Assembly (NCBI RefSeq): GCF_963667685.1
Contig: NZ_OY763932.1
Coordinates: forward strand, 186,001-250,000
DNA: 64,000 nucleotides
Source: Maridesulfovibrio sp.
Lineage (GTDB): Bacteria > Desulfobacterota > Desulfovibrionia > Desulfovibrionales > Desulfovibrionaceae
Direction of reading: 5' to 3'
The notes beneath the pieces were generated by a model, which did not search any database, was not told the origin of the DNA, and saw only the letters and a program-made list of their open reading frames with translations. Both the position numbers and the translations under genes were made by a program. Below, in pieces: positions 56,035-64,000 of the stretch. Within the stretch, counting starts at the first letter, position 1; every line of letters begins with the position of its first letter.

Positions 56035-57639
56035 ATGCCAAATTTCATCGCTGAATATCTGAGTAAATTCCAGAATTTCTGGTCTGATCGCACTGTTTCA
56101 CAGAGGATCATGATCGGGGGGCTGGCAGCCACAGTGGTTATCGCCTTCATTCTTATGGTTTTCTGGCTCAACCAGACTGAATACCGTGTTCTCTACACCA
56201 AGCTTTACGCAGAAGACGCATCACGCGTTGTATCCATTCTGCAGTCCACTAAAGAACCCTACAAGATTCAGGATAACGGTTCCACCATTCTGGTTCCCGC
56301 GGACAAGGTATATGACCTGCGCCTGAAAATTGCCGGAGAAGGAGCTCTTCACGGTCAGGGGATCGGTTATGAAATTTTCGATGAGGTACAGATCGGTCAA
56401 ACAGACTTCATCCAGCGAATCAACTACCAGCGAGCCCTGCAGGGAGAACTGGCACGGACAATCACCGAATTTCCGCAGGTTGAACGCGCCCGCGTACACC
56501 TGGTGCTCCCCGCCAAGTCTCTTTTTATTGAAGAGCAGGTTGACCCTTCCGCTTCTGTAGTACTTAAACTCCGTGACGGCGAAAAACTTTCCGACAAACA
56601 AATTAAAGGTGTTTTGAACCTTGTTGTTATGTCCGTTGAAGGATTGAAACCCGCACACGTGACCATTACCGACATGCGCGGCCAGGTTCTCTACCAGCCG
56701 GAAGATGATGGTGGACTGGGTTTGAATATCACCAATAGTCAACTCGAATATAAATCCGGACTCGAGTCAAAAATTGAACAGCGCATCCAGCGCCTGCTCA
56801 TGCCCATCGTAGGCCCGGACAAAGTTATAGCCAAGGTCAACGCCGATCTCGATTTCAGACAGCGCACCATCAAAAAAGAAGCATTTGACCCTGACAGTCA
56901 GGTTGCACGCTCCGAACAGACCAGCGAAGAAACTACACGCGGAACAGCAAACGTGGATGGTGGCGTACCTGAAGCAAACTTCAGGGGTGACGGATTTACC
57001 GGAACCGCCACAACTCAGGACTCTTCGCGTGAAACCCGTACAACCAACTATGAAATCAACAAAGAAGAACAGCAGATTATCGTTCCGGTCGGTGAACTCA
57101 AACGTCTCAGCGTAGCAGTCATTGTAGACGGTACTTATGTAAAAGATCCTGAAACCGGTGAAATGGTTTACACTCCCCGCTCTGAAGAAGAAATGCAGCG
57201 TATCCGGGAACTGGTAAGCTCCGCAGTAGGTTATGACGAAGTACGCGGCGACATCGTAGAGGTTTCCAACATGTCCTTCGGCATACAGGATATGTTCGGC
57301 GACGAAGGCCTCATGCGAACCATGCTTGAATACGCACAGCGCCTCGGTAAGCCTTTCCTTAACGGCCTGCTCATCTTCCTCTTCCTGATTCTGGTAGTAC
57401 GCCCGGTAGTAATGGCACTGATCAAGCCCCGTGTATCTGAAGAAGAGATTGACGAGGTTGCCGGACTGCCTGAAGCTGGAGATAGACTCGCAATTGATGA
57501 AAGTGATCTTGACGAAGAGGCTCTTGATACGGCACGTAGACTGGAGAACGCCAAGGCTCAGGCTCTGCAACTTTCGGAAAAGAATATGGATCAGGCTGTG
57601 CAGGTGCTGAAGAGCTGGCTGAAGCAGGAGGCAGCTTAA
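56035..57639 (+). CDS. fliF: Flagellar MS-ring protein FliF
   Basis: 534 residues with two membrane helices (about 25-47 and 445-465). DNGSTILVPADKVYDLRLKI and QRALQGELARTITEFPQVER are in the N-terminal ring domain, KSLFIEEQVDPSASVVLKL follows, and the C-terminal LENAKAQALQLSEKNMDQAV binds FliG. FliF is the first inner-membrane ring. AGGAG precedes the ATG. Confidence 0.97.
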   Translation: MPNFIAEYLSKFQNFWSDRTVSQRIMIGGLAATVVIAFILMVFWLNQTEYRVLYTKLYAEDASRVVSILQSTKEPYKIQDNGSTILVPADKVYDLRLKIAGEGALHGQGIGYEIFDEVQIGQTDFIQRINYQRALQGELARTITEFPQVERARVHLVLPAKSLFIEEQVDPSASVVLKLRDGEKLSDKQIKGVLNLVVMSVEGLKPAHVTITDMRGQVLYQPEDDGGLGLNITNSQLEYKSGLESKIEQRIQRLLMPIVGPDKVIAKVNADLDFRQRTIKKEAFDPDSQVARSEQTSEETTRGTANVDGGVPEANFRGDGFTGTATTQDSSRETRTTNYEINKEEQQIIVPVGELKRLSVAVIVDGTYVKDPETGEMVYTPRSEEEMQRIRELVSSAVGYDEVRGDIVEVSNMSFGIQDMFGDEGLMRTMLEYAQRLGKPFLNGLLIFLFLILVVRPVVMALIKPRVSEEEIDEVAGLPEAGDRLAIDESDLDEEALDTARRLENAKAQALQLSEKNMDQAVQVLKSWLKQEAA

Positions 57640-57640
57640 A

Positions 57641-58642
57641 TTGTCTACGCCGTTCACCGGTAATCAAAAAACAGCGATTATACTTCTTGCCCTTGGGGAC
57701 AAGTTTACCGCTGAAGCCTTTAAACGCATGAATCGTCAAGAAATTGCCGACGTGTCAAAAGCCATGCTGGAAATGGATTCAGTACCTAAAGAACAGGTTT
57801 TGGAAGTACTAAAAGAGTTCAACGAAACTCTGGCATACGGAGCTGAACTCCTCATGGGCGGCGCTGATCAGGTCAAGAGACTGCTCAGCAAATCCCTTGA
57901 CGAAGAAACCGCAAAATACATTCTGGACAAGCTCGACCTGGAAAGCGGCCCCGCTCCTTTTCAGGAACTCCAGAACGTCAGTCCCAAGATTCTGGCACAG
58001 ATTCTCAGGAACGAGCACCCGCAGACACTGGCCCTCATCATCGGCCACCTGCACCCGGATCAGGCAGCGGATCTTATATCCAATCTGCCCGGCGGCGTGA
58101 GAGCAGAAGTGCTTATGAGGCTTGCCAAACTGGAGGCTGTTGCGGAAGAAATGCTCATGGAAGTTGATAGAGTGCTGCAAAGCCAGCTCATCGCCATGGG
58201 TGGTAAAGAAGGTAAGAAAGTGGGCGGCGTACCCGCAGTAGCGGAAATCCTCAACGCCGTAGACCGCTCAACAGAAGAGGAAGTTCTTTCAGAGATCGAG
58301 GAAGAGTCCAACCAGATGGCCGAAGAGATCAGGAACCTCATGTTCGTCTTCGAAGACATCAAGGGACTGGACGACCGCGCTATCCGTGAATTGCTTAAGG
58401 AAGTTTCTAATGAAGAACTCACGACAGCACTCAAGGGTGCCTCCGACGATTTACAGGAACTCTTCTTCAAGAACATGTCAGAACGCGCTTCCAACATGAT
58501 TCGCGAAGACCTCGAAATCATGGGGCCTGTAAAACTTTCCGACGTGGAAGGTGCGCAGCAGAACATTGTAAAGAGCATCCGCCGCCTTGAAGATGAAGGC
58601 CGGATTATGATCAGCAGAGGTTCAGGAGATGTCTTTGTCTAA
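57641..58642 (+). CDS. fliG: Flagellar motor switch protein FliG
   Basis: 333 residues from a TTG at 57641 with AGGAGG nine bases upstream. It has the N-terminal FliF-binding domain, the middle EHPQTLALIIGHLHPDQAAD motif and the C-terminal torque helix region FVFEDIKGLDDRAIRELLKE. FliG couples the stator to rotation and reads CheY-P. It starts one base after fliF and overlaps fliH by 14 bases. Confidence 0.96.
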   Translation: MSTPFTGNQKTAIILLALGDKFTAEAFKRMNRQEIADVSKAMLEMDSVPKEQVLEVLKEFNETLAYGAELLMGGADQVKRLLSKSLDEETAKYILDKLDLESGPAPFQELQNVSPKILAQILRNEHPQTLALIIGHLHPDQAADLISNLPGGVRAEVLMRLAKLEAVAEEMLMEVDRVLQSQLIAMGGKEGKKVGGVPAVAEILNAVDRSTEEEVLSEIEEESNQMAEEIRNLMFVFEDIKGLDDRAIRELLKEVSNEELTTALKGASDDLQELFFKNMSERASNMIREDLEIMGPVKLSDVEGAQQNIVKSIRRLEDEGRIMISRGSGDVFV

Positions 58643-59366
58643 TACTGAAGACAAAAAGTTCTACACCGGTAGAGTCATTATGGGTCTTGATTCCAATAAC
58701 AAGACCCAGGAAATGACAATACAGGAAATGGAAGGCAAAAAAAAGCCGACCTGGGACGAAGACACTGACCGCGAATATTATGAGCGGGTCAAAGCAAAAG
58801 CTCAGAGCATGGCCAGGGAAATCATTGCCAAGGCCATGTCTGAAGCCGAAACCATTAAAGCAAATGCGCAGGCCGAGGGTTATGCTTCCGGACAGCAGAA
58901 GGCGGCAAAGGAAACCGAACAGAATATGATCGGTTTCAGTCAGAATTTAAACCAGATACTGCATGGTATTCAGGAAAGTTCTTACAATGTGCTGATGTCC
59001 CAATCCGCTGACGCGATATCTCTGGTCTTTATGGTCATTGAGAAAACTCTGGCTGTCGAAATGGAAAGCCGCAGACAGGAAATTCTTGCAGCCTTGCTGG
59101 ATGAAGCCCTGAACCGCATTGATTCTCAGACACAGCTGATTATCAAAGTCTCCCCGGCAGATGCCGACATCATCGGCCCTCTGCTGGTACAGGCGCAATC
59201 AGAGCATCCTGACCTCGCCAAATGGCGTATTAAATCTGATCCATCCATAGAAAACGGCGGAATAATTGTCGAGGCAACCGATGCCATGATCGACAATACC
59301 GTCACCTCCCGCTGGGAAGGTGTTCAGGAAATCATCGGACAGCTTACCCCCGGAACTGGAGAATAA
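58629..59366 (+). CDS. fliH: Flagellar assembly protein FliH
   Basis: 245 residues. An Ala/Glu-rich helix (KAMSEAETIKANAQAEGYAS) with the GYASGQ step typical of FliH/YscL, then a C-terminal globular part (RRQEILAALLDEALNRIDSQ, VRWKSDPSIENGG-like). FliH holds the FliI ATPase at the export gate. Its ATG lies inside fliG. Confidence 0.92.
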   Translation: MSLSNTEDKKFYTGRVIMGLDSNNKTQEMTIQEMEGKKKPTWDEDTDREYYERVKAKAQSMAREIIAKAMSEAETIKANAQAEGYASGQQKAAKETEQNMIGFSQNLNQILHGIQESSYNVLMSQSADAISLVFMVIEKTLAVEMESRRQEILAALLDEALNRIDSQTQLIIKVSPADADIIGPLLVQAQSEHPDLAKWRIKSDPSIENGGIIVEATDAMIDNTVTSRWEGVQEIIGQLTPGTGE

Positions 59367-59367
59367 A

Positions 59368-60681
59368 ATGGCCGATATGAAGGATTGCACCCGGCTGCTT
59401 TCCGCGTTAGATCCCTGCCGCAGCTATGGCCGGGTCAGCAAGGTTGTCGGCCTTATTGCCGAAGGAAAAGGTATCAAGGCTCCGCTTGGTTCTGTATGTC
59501 ATCTGATGCCTGAAGCAGCTGAAGAACCAATCGCCGCTGAGGTTGTAGGCTTTAAAGACGGAGCCTGTCTGTTTATGCCTTATGGGGAAATGCACGGCAT
59601 CAGCCCCGGCAGCCTGATCAAAAACTCCAGCACTCCCCCTAAGGTTCCTGTCGGGATGGCCTTGCTTGGACGTGCTGTTGACGCTTTCGGGGAACCTATC
59701 GACGGTAAAGGACCCATCATTCCTGAAAGTTACAACGCCCTTCACCGCGATCCGCCAAACCCTCTTGAACGTCCGCGCATTAATGAGCCTCTCGATGTCG
59801 GAGTAAAAGCGATCAATGGTGTGCTTACTATTGGCAAAGGTCAGCGTATGGGTATCATGGCCGGTTCCGGTGTCGGTAAATCGACACTGCTATCCATGAT
59901 GGCCCGCTATACCGTAGCCGATATTAACGTGATCGCCCTGATTGGAGAACGTGGCCGTGAGGTTGTGGAATTTATTGAACGCGACCTCGGCCCTGAGGGA
60001 CTGGCCAGGTCCGTACTGGTCATAGCCACTTCAGACAAAAGTCCGCTTATCCGTATGCGTGCAGCCTACACCGCTACAGCTATTGCCGAATATTTCCGTG
60101 ATTTGAATAAAGATGTCCTGCTGATGATGGACTCGGTAACCCGTTTTGCCATGGCCGGTCGTGAAGTAGGTCTTGCGGCAGGAGAACCTCCGACCCGTGG
60201 CGGTTACACACCGTCAGTTTTTGCCCAGTTACCAAAGCTTCTGGAAAGGGCCGGAAAAAACCAGCACGGCTCCATCACCGGTATCTATACCGTACTTGTA
60301 GACGGTGACGACTTCACCGAACCTATTGCCGATGCCGTGCGTTCAATTCTTGACGGCCACATTGTGCTGACCCGTGATCTTGCTGACCAGGGCCATTACC
60401 CGTGCATAGACGTCCTCAAGAGCGTAAGCCGTGTACGCGGAGATATTGTTCATAAAGACATTGTCGCCGCCGGACGCAAGGTCCTCGGTCAACTCGCAAC
60501 TTTCCGCAAGGTAGAAGACATGGTCAATATTGGTGCATACCAAAAGGGGGCCAACCCGGAAATTGACACGGCGATTAAGATGGTTCCTGCAATCAACGAC
60601 TTTCTGCAGCAGCTTGTAGAAGACAAGCAGACCATTGATGAAAGTTATGCCAAACTTATGGAACTGGCGGCTGCCAGCTAA
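59368..60681 (+). CDS. fliI: Flagellum-specific ATP synthase FliI
   Basis: 437 residues from the ATG at 59368, with GGAG at good spacing and one base after the fliH stop. Walker A GIMAGSGVGKSTLLSMMARY, Walker B DVLLMMDSVTRFAMAGREVG, and PTRGGYTPSVFAQLPKLLER are FliI/YscN hallmarks. It energises flagellar type III export. The fliJ gene usually placed next is not recognised; the next gene, a solute-binding sensor, is unrelated. Confidence 0.97.
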   Translation: MADMKDCTRLLSALDPCRSYGRVSKVVGLIAEGKGIKAPLGSVCHLMPEAAEEPIAAEVVGFKDGACLFMPYGEMHGISPGSLIKNSSTPPKVPVGMALLGRAVDAFGEPIDGKGPIIPESYNALHRDPPNPLERPRINEPLDVGVKAINGVLTIGKGQRMGIMAGSGVGKSTLLSMMARYTVADINVIALIGERGREVVEFIERDLGPEGLARSVLVIATSDKSPLIRMRAAYTATAIAEYFRDLNKDVLLMMDSVTRFAMAGREVGLAAGEPPTRGGYTPSVFAQLPKLLERAGKNQHGSITGIYTVLVDGDDFTEPIADAVRSILDGHIVLTRDLADQGHYPCIDVLKSVSRVRGDIVHKDIVAAGRKVLGQLATFRKVEDMVNIGAYQKGANPEIDTAIKMVPAINDFLQQLVEDKQTIDESYAKLMELAAAS

Positions 60682-60772
60682 CCAACTCACACCACCCCAC
60701 ACCGAAATATAAAAAAAATACCTCTAACCCATGGGGAGCTATAAATTTATGGATGAATCTAAAACTTTCTGA

Positions 60773-60778
60773 TATAAT
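60773..60778 (+). promoter_or_regulatory. Extended -10 promoter of the solute-binding sensor gene
   Basis: TGATATAAT (TGn plus consensus TATAAT at 60773-60778) needs no strong -35, and none is seen. The start would be near 60785, about 42 bases before the ATG. Confidence 0.5.
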
Positions 60779-60826
60779 ATATTCTTATAGTAAGCTAATT
60801 AGAACCATCCAAAAACCAGCGGTGTA

Positions 60827-61696
60827 ATGACAAAATTATATAGAAAAATATTCACTACCCTTGCCGTCATATTCATTTCGCTTCCCGTAAATCTGGTAGC
60901 ATCATCTCCGCTAATAATTACTCACTCCTCAAGTATGCCCCCTCTTGCATTTACTAACGATGACGGACAACCGGCAGGGCTGCTTATAGACTTCTGGAAA
61001 GAATGGGCTCAAAATTCCGGAACAGAAATAGTTTTCAAACTTCAGCCTTGGAAAGAATCCGTCAACGCAGTCATAACTGGTAAGGCGGATATAAATGCCG
61101 GGATGTACTATTCTTTTGCACGTTCAGAAAAGATGTTATACGGCGACTATATATACCACATGCAGGGAGGTCTGTTTGCATCCGACGATTTTGTCGGAAT
61201 GCATTCATTAGACGGAAGGGAAAACTGTGGTGTCATAAAAGGTGACTATGCAAAAACTTTCATGACAGAACAGCATCCCTTTACACCACTGATACTTTTC
61301 AATTCTGCCTGGGACATGTTCCAGGCTGCCGCTGAGGGAAGGCTTCGCCTGTTCGCTGCCGACTACCCTGTTGCGATCTATCAAATGAACAAATTGGGAA
61401 TTGCAGACAGATTCAAGTGCATCAAGATATTGTACACCAGAAATCTTCATCCGACTGTAAGCAAAAGCAATAAGGACTTAGTCAACAAAATAAATCAGAA
61501 TATGGCGGCTATACCCTCAAAAAAGAAAGAGGCTATTTTAAGCAGATGGCTGGATATTGACAGTGAAGGTAATAGTCTTGGCAGGTATGCGATAGGATTT
61601 GCCGGGCTTACCCTGCTGATTATGCTATTACTGCACCGCACTCAGGTAAAGATAGTGCTGGAAACCATAAAAAAGAGATTAATCCCCGGCAACTAA
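60827..61696 (+). CDS. Membrane-anchored solute-binding (SBP_bac_3-like) protein without output domain
   Basis: 289 residues. An N-terminal signal/anchor (about 8-26, KIFTTLAVIFISLPVNLVAS) is followed by a periplasmic amino-acid-binding-type fold (about 30-245, with ADINAGMYYSFARSEKMLYG), then a C-terminal transmembrane helix (about 252-270, YAIGFAGLTLLIMLLLH) and a short basic tail. The layout is that of a sensor histidine kinase or GGDEF protein cut off right after the membrane. No cytoplasmic domain follows; the stop overlaps the convergent receiver-phosphatase gene by four bases. Confidence 0.85.
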   Translation: MTKLYRKIFTTLAVIFISLPVNLVASSPLIITHSSSMPPLAFTNDDGQPAGLLIDFWKEWAQNSGTEIVFKLQPWKESVNAVITGKADINAGMYYSFARSEKMLYGDYIYHMQGGLFASDDFVGMHSLDGRENCGVIKGDYAKTFMTEQHPFTPLILFNSAWDMFQAAAEGRLRLFAADYPVAIYQMNKLGIADRFKCIKILYTRNLHPTVSKSNKDLVNKINQNMAAIPSKKKEAILSRWLDIDSEGNSLGRYAIGFAGLTLLIMLLLHRTQVKIVLETIKKRLIPGN

Positions 61697-62883
61697 CCAC
61701 CTGTTTTACCAGACCAATTAATAGAGAGAGCTGTTACATCATCATCAAAGACAGGCCGTACACCCGTCTTCTCCTCAAGTATGTCTTCGATGTTTTCAAG
61801 ATGCAGAGAATTATTTAGCATCAGCTCTTCCGCAATCTCCACAAACGGCTCAAGACTGAAAAAATCATCATTCATACGCCACTCGTAACAACCATCGGTA
61901 AACAGGAAGAGCCGGAGTGAAGAGGAGAAACTGCATTCAGATAAAGTGCAGTCAACCGGGAAAAAACCAAAAGGCGGAACTGCAGCAGAAAGAGGTTCAC
62001 GCAACTCCCCATCCAGCATAACAAGAGCGGGGCAATGTCCAGCACTCATATACTGCATAACACCTTTATTAAAATCAATATCAGCTGCAAACAAAGTTAC
62101 AAAATAGCTGTCTTTACCGATAAGATCCAAAAGATGTGAGTTAATCTGGTTCAAACTTGCGGAAAGAGCGTTATGGTTGGCCCCGTCAGCCTTAAACAGC
62201 GTGCGCACAATAGCCATAATAAATGCCGATTGCGGTCCATGACCCGAGACATCAGCCATTATTACCCTGACTACACCGTCCTCCAAGCCGAAAACATCAT
62301 AATAGTCCCCACTGGCCCGTCCGGAAGGGCGGTACATACTCTTGATTTCCAGACCATCAATAACGGGAACTACAGTTGGCAGCAGTTTATCCTGCAACCT
62401 TGCAACCAATTTAACCTCATCATCTATAATATCATATGCTTTCTGCAAACTGGTATTGGCTGCCTGCAACTGTCTGGTAAGCATAACCTGCCTGATGGCA
62501 ACACCAACTCTGGCTTTAAGTTCAACCACGTGAAATGGTTTGGTCAGATAATCATTCGCTCCGCTGTTTAAAGCACGTGCTTTTATTTCCTGTTCATCCT
62601 CTCCGGTAAGAACAATAATGATGACTTCCTGATCACCTATTACATTGCGAACCTTATCGATAACAGCAAAGCCGTCCATGCCCGGCATAAGGAGGTCAAG
62701 CAGAATCACGCAAGGTTTGATCTTCATGTATTGCGTAATACATTCAACACCATCTGCGGCAGTTTCTACATCATACTCGCCTTCCAGAACACGGGTCAAA
62801 AAATTCCGCATAGTAGCTGAATCATCAACTACAAGAATTTTAGGAATCTCTTCGTCCGCCTGAACAAGGACACTTTCACTCAC
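61693..62883 (-). CDS. Response regulator with PP2C (RsbU/SpoIIE-type) phosphatase
   Basis: 396 residues from a GTG at 62883 with GGAGG six bases upstream. Receiver (about 15-140): LVVDDSATMRN, ILLDLLMPGMDG, VLTGED, TKPFHV, all phosphorylation residues kept. A coiled helix (about 145-185) leads to a PP2C domain (about 190-396) with RASGDYYDVF, VSGHGPQSAFIMA, FLFTDGCYEW and DDDVTAL. Such proteins dephosphorylate anti-sigma antagonists when phosphorylated. It could control a sigma-factor switch, but no partner lies beside it. Convergent stop overlap with the solute-binding sensor. Confidence 0.93.
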   Translation of the reverse strand: MSESVLVQADEEIPKILVVDDSATMRNFLTRVLEGEYDVETAADGVECITQYMKIKPCVILLDLLMPGMDGFAVIDKVRNVIGDQEVIIIVLTGEDEQEIKARALNSGANDYLTKPFHVVELKARVGVAIRQVMLTRQLQAANTSLQKAYDIIDDEVKLVARLQDKLLPTVVPVIDGLEIKSMYRPSGRASGDYYDVFGLEDGVVRVIMADVSGHGPQSAFIMAIVRTLFKADGANHNALSASLNQINSHLLDLIGKDSYFVTLFAADIDFNKGVMQYMSAGHCPALVMLDGELREPLSAAVPPFGFFPVDCTLSECSFSSSLRLFLFTDGCYEWRMNDDFFSLEPFVEIAEELMLNNSLHLENIEDILEEKTGVRPVFDDDVTALSINWSGKTGG

Positions 62884-62991
62884 CAAACACCTCCGAACCA
62901 TTAATTGAAAACAAGATCTATAATAAACACACTACAGTAGAATGCTACCACAACTCAAGACGATTATGTAGTATAATCAGAGCCACAATTA

Positions 62992-63219
62992 TTATTCTGT
63001 AGAGCCTGTTTCCCCTCCTCCGGTGTTTGCACCTATCCCCCAGCAGACTTCTGCTGCGAAAGAGGATTTTCCACCAAGTAGTTTCGCTAAATATGCCAAT
63101 CCACATAAATTAACGCTCTTTCCTTCGGAAGCATGGCATTCCAATGAATCACTGATAAAAATCAGTGCATCTGAAATATTATTCATTTCATCAACAACGT
63201 ATTCAAAAGATTCACTCAT
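62992..63219 (-). CDS. Small hypothetical protein
   Basis: 75 residues from the ATG at 63219 (SESFEYVVDEMNNISDALIF) with AGGA six bases upstream. It has a helical N-terminal half, a Cys-containing middle (LECHASEGKSVNLCGLAYLA) and a Gly/Thr-rich end (IGANTGGGETGSTE). No family recognised. It lies upstream of the receiver-phosphatase in the same direction, 108 bases away, so co-transcription is possible. Confidence 0.7.
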   Translation of the reverse strand: MSESFEYVVDEMNNISDALIFISDSLECHASEGKSVNLCGLAYLAKLLGGKSSFAAEVCWGIGANTGGGETGSTE

Positions 63220-63728
63220 ATATATTCCTCGCAAGCACTTTTATAAATTTAAACTCGTAATACACGTATAAATATATTCTAAAATCTATTCTGTCTACAC
63301 AATTATGAATTTTTCTCAATAGATTAGCCTATTTGCATGTCAAATTACATTTTAATATTTTAAAAAGTTTTACCAAAGCTCAAACATATATAATTTATAT
63401 CTATAATATTCTTACACACCAACAAAAATAACCATTAAAATTGACAATAAAATCAATTAATCAATACAGAATGAAAAAAATAACAACAACTAATGAACAT
63501 ACCACATAAAAATAGAAGTAAAATAAAACAAAAATGATATTGAATACAGATAAAACAAAAACTTAAAGAACAATACAAATACCATACTAGCCATGGGCAT
63601 CACTCATATGGTTTTTCAGTAGCCATAAAAATAAAAGCCGACGCATTTTTAAAATGCATCGGCTTAATCACGATAATATATTTTGAGAGTGGTAACCCGC
63701 ACAATTACCTATTTCAGATATCTACACT
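63220..63728. other. AT-rich gap of about 500 bases
   Basis: Mostly A/T-rich DNA with no open frame of note from about 63240 to 63600. The only clear element is the terminator at 63625-63665. It could hold promoters of the small hypothetical gene, but nothing specific stands out. Confidence 0.6.
63625..63665 (-). terminator. Intrinsic terminator of the ThiF-like gene
   Basis: AAGCCGACGCATTTT (63635-63649) pairs with AAAATGCATCGGCTT (63651-63665), one mismatch, with a T-rich tract on the reverse strand. It lies about 65 bases after the stop. Confidence 0.85.
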
Positions 63729-64000
63729 TTAAATACTCACAACATCAAAGTACATTTTATTCAAATCGAACATCATGGCCTTATCTTTTAGACCGGCCTC
63801 TTTCCCGCTGAGTATCTTCAAAATCTCTCCGGATTGCATCCCTACAGCGGTCAATATCGCTGGAGCCTGAGTCCCCACCTCTTCTTCCAGTCCTTCACTT
63901 GATCCAAAAAAGTCAAAGGGTGAATTTCCGCCCGGAAACACAGTCGACACGACTCCCGCCCAGCCTGCAACAGACGCCGTAACCATAGGAATTTTCCTCT
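63729..64000 (-). CDS. ThiF/MoeB/HesA-family adenylyltransferase (C-terminal part)
   Basis: About 90 residues, entering from the right edge of the window. KIPMVTASVAGWAG matches the segment after the adenylation site of E1-like enzymes, and GTQAPAILTAVGMQSGEILKIL with MMFDLNKMYFDVVSI is the usual C-terminus. These enzymes adenylate sulfur-carrier proteins such as ThiS or MoaD. The CPxCxxC zinc knuckles of MoeB are absent from the visible part (PGGNSPFDFFGSSEGLEEEV stands there), so a ThiF- or HesA-like subgroup is more likely. The partner carrier is not in the window. Confidence 0.85.
   Translation of the reverse strand, partial: RKIPMVTASVAGWAGVVSTVFPGGNSPFDFFGSSEGLEEEVGTQAPAILTAVGMQSGEILKILSGKEAGLKDKAMMFDLNKMYFDVVSI

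Overview
The window looks like a chromosomal segment of a marine sulfate-reducing Desulfovibrionaceae bacterium (Maridesulfovibrio/Desulfovibrio type). The grounds are the ribosomal protein types, futalosine-pathway menaquinone genes, [NiFe]-hydrogenase maturation genes (hypD, hypE), a sigma54-type flagellar operon and many chemotaxis and second-messenger genes. This is inferred from protein character and gene order; no database search was run. I see no insertion sequence, prophage, CRISPR array or rRNA operon.

Layout. 1-8.2 kb: a partial Lrp/AsnC regulator faces an EamA transporter across a 625-base spacer with repeated motifs. Then come darP behind a hairpin-rich leader, a small zinc-ribbon protein behind a CRP/FNR-like palindrome, a second EamA transporter, and the menaquinone genes mqnD (reverse) and mqnE-mqnC-mqnA (forward). 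8.3-9.3 kb: a LysR regulator.

9.3-40.6 kb: one long reverse-strand information-processing block. In transcription order it is tRNA-Thr(TGT), tRNA-Tyr, tRNA-Gly, tRNA-Thr(GGT), tuf, rpmG, tRNA-Trp, secE, nusG, rplKAJL, rpoBC, rpsL, rpsG, fusA, the S10 and spc clusters, secY, map, rpmJ, rpsM, rpsK, rpsD, rpoA, rplQ. Autoregulatory leaders, terminators and nested promoters lie at the joins. infA is not in the block; it sits about 38 kb from rpmJ, next to a cold-shock gene.

40.9-54.2 kb: a mixed region with a tRNA dihydrouridine synthase, two CheV paralogues, a ClC channel with CBS domains, a degenerate EAL protein, hypE/hypD, a lone receiver, an acidic hypothetical protein, a cold-shock protein, IF-1, HflX (with a possible AUA start), a stand-alone IMP cyclohydrolase and a TPR protein. 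54.5-60.7 kb: flgB-flgC-fliE and fliF-fliG-fliH-fliI, each behind a good -24/-12 promoter match. 60.8-64 kb: a membrane-anchored solute-binding sensor without an output domain, a receiver-PP2C phosphatase, a small unknown protein, an AT-rich gap, and the 3' end of a ThiF/MoeB-like gene cut by the window edge.

Most of the window is conserved housekeeping DNA. The points most worth a second look are the HflX start, the darP leader, the CRP/FNR palindrome, the promoters nested in terminators or palindromes, the degenerate EAL protein and the output-less sensor.
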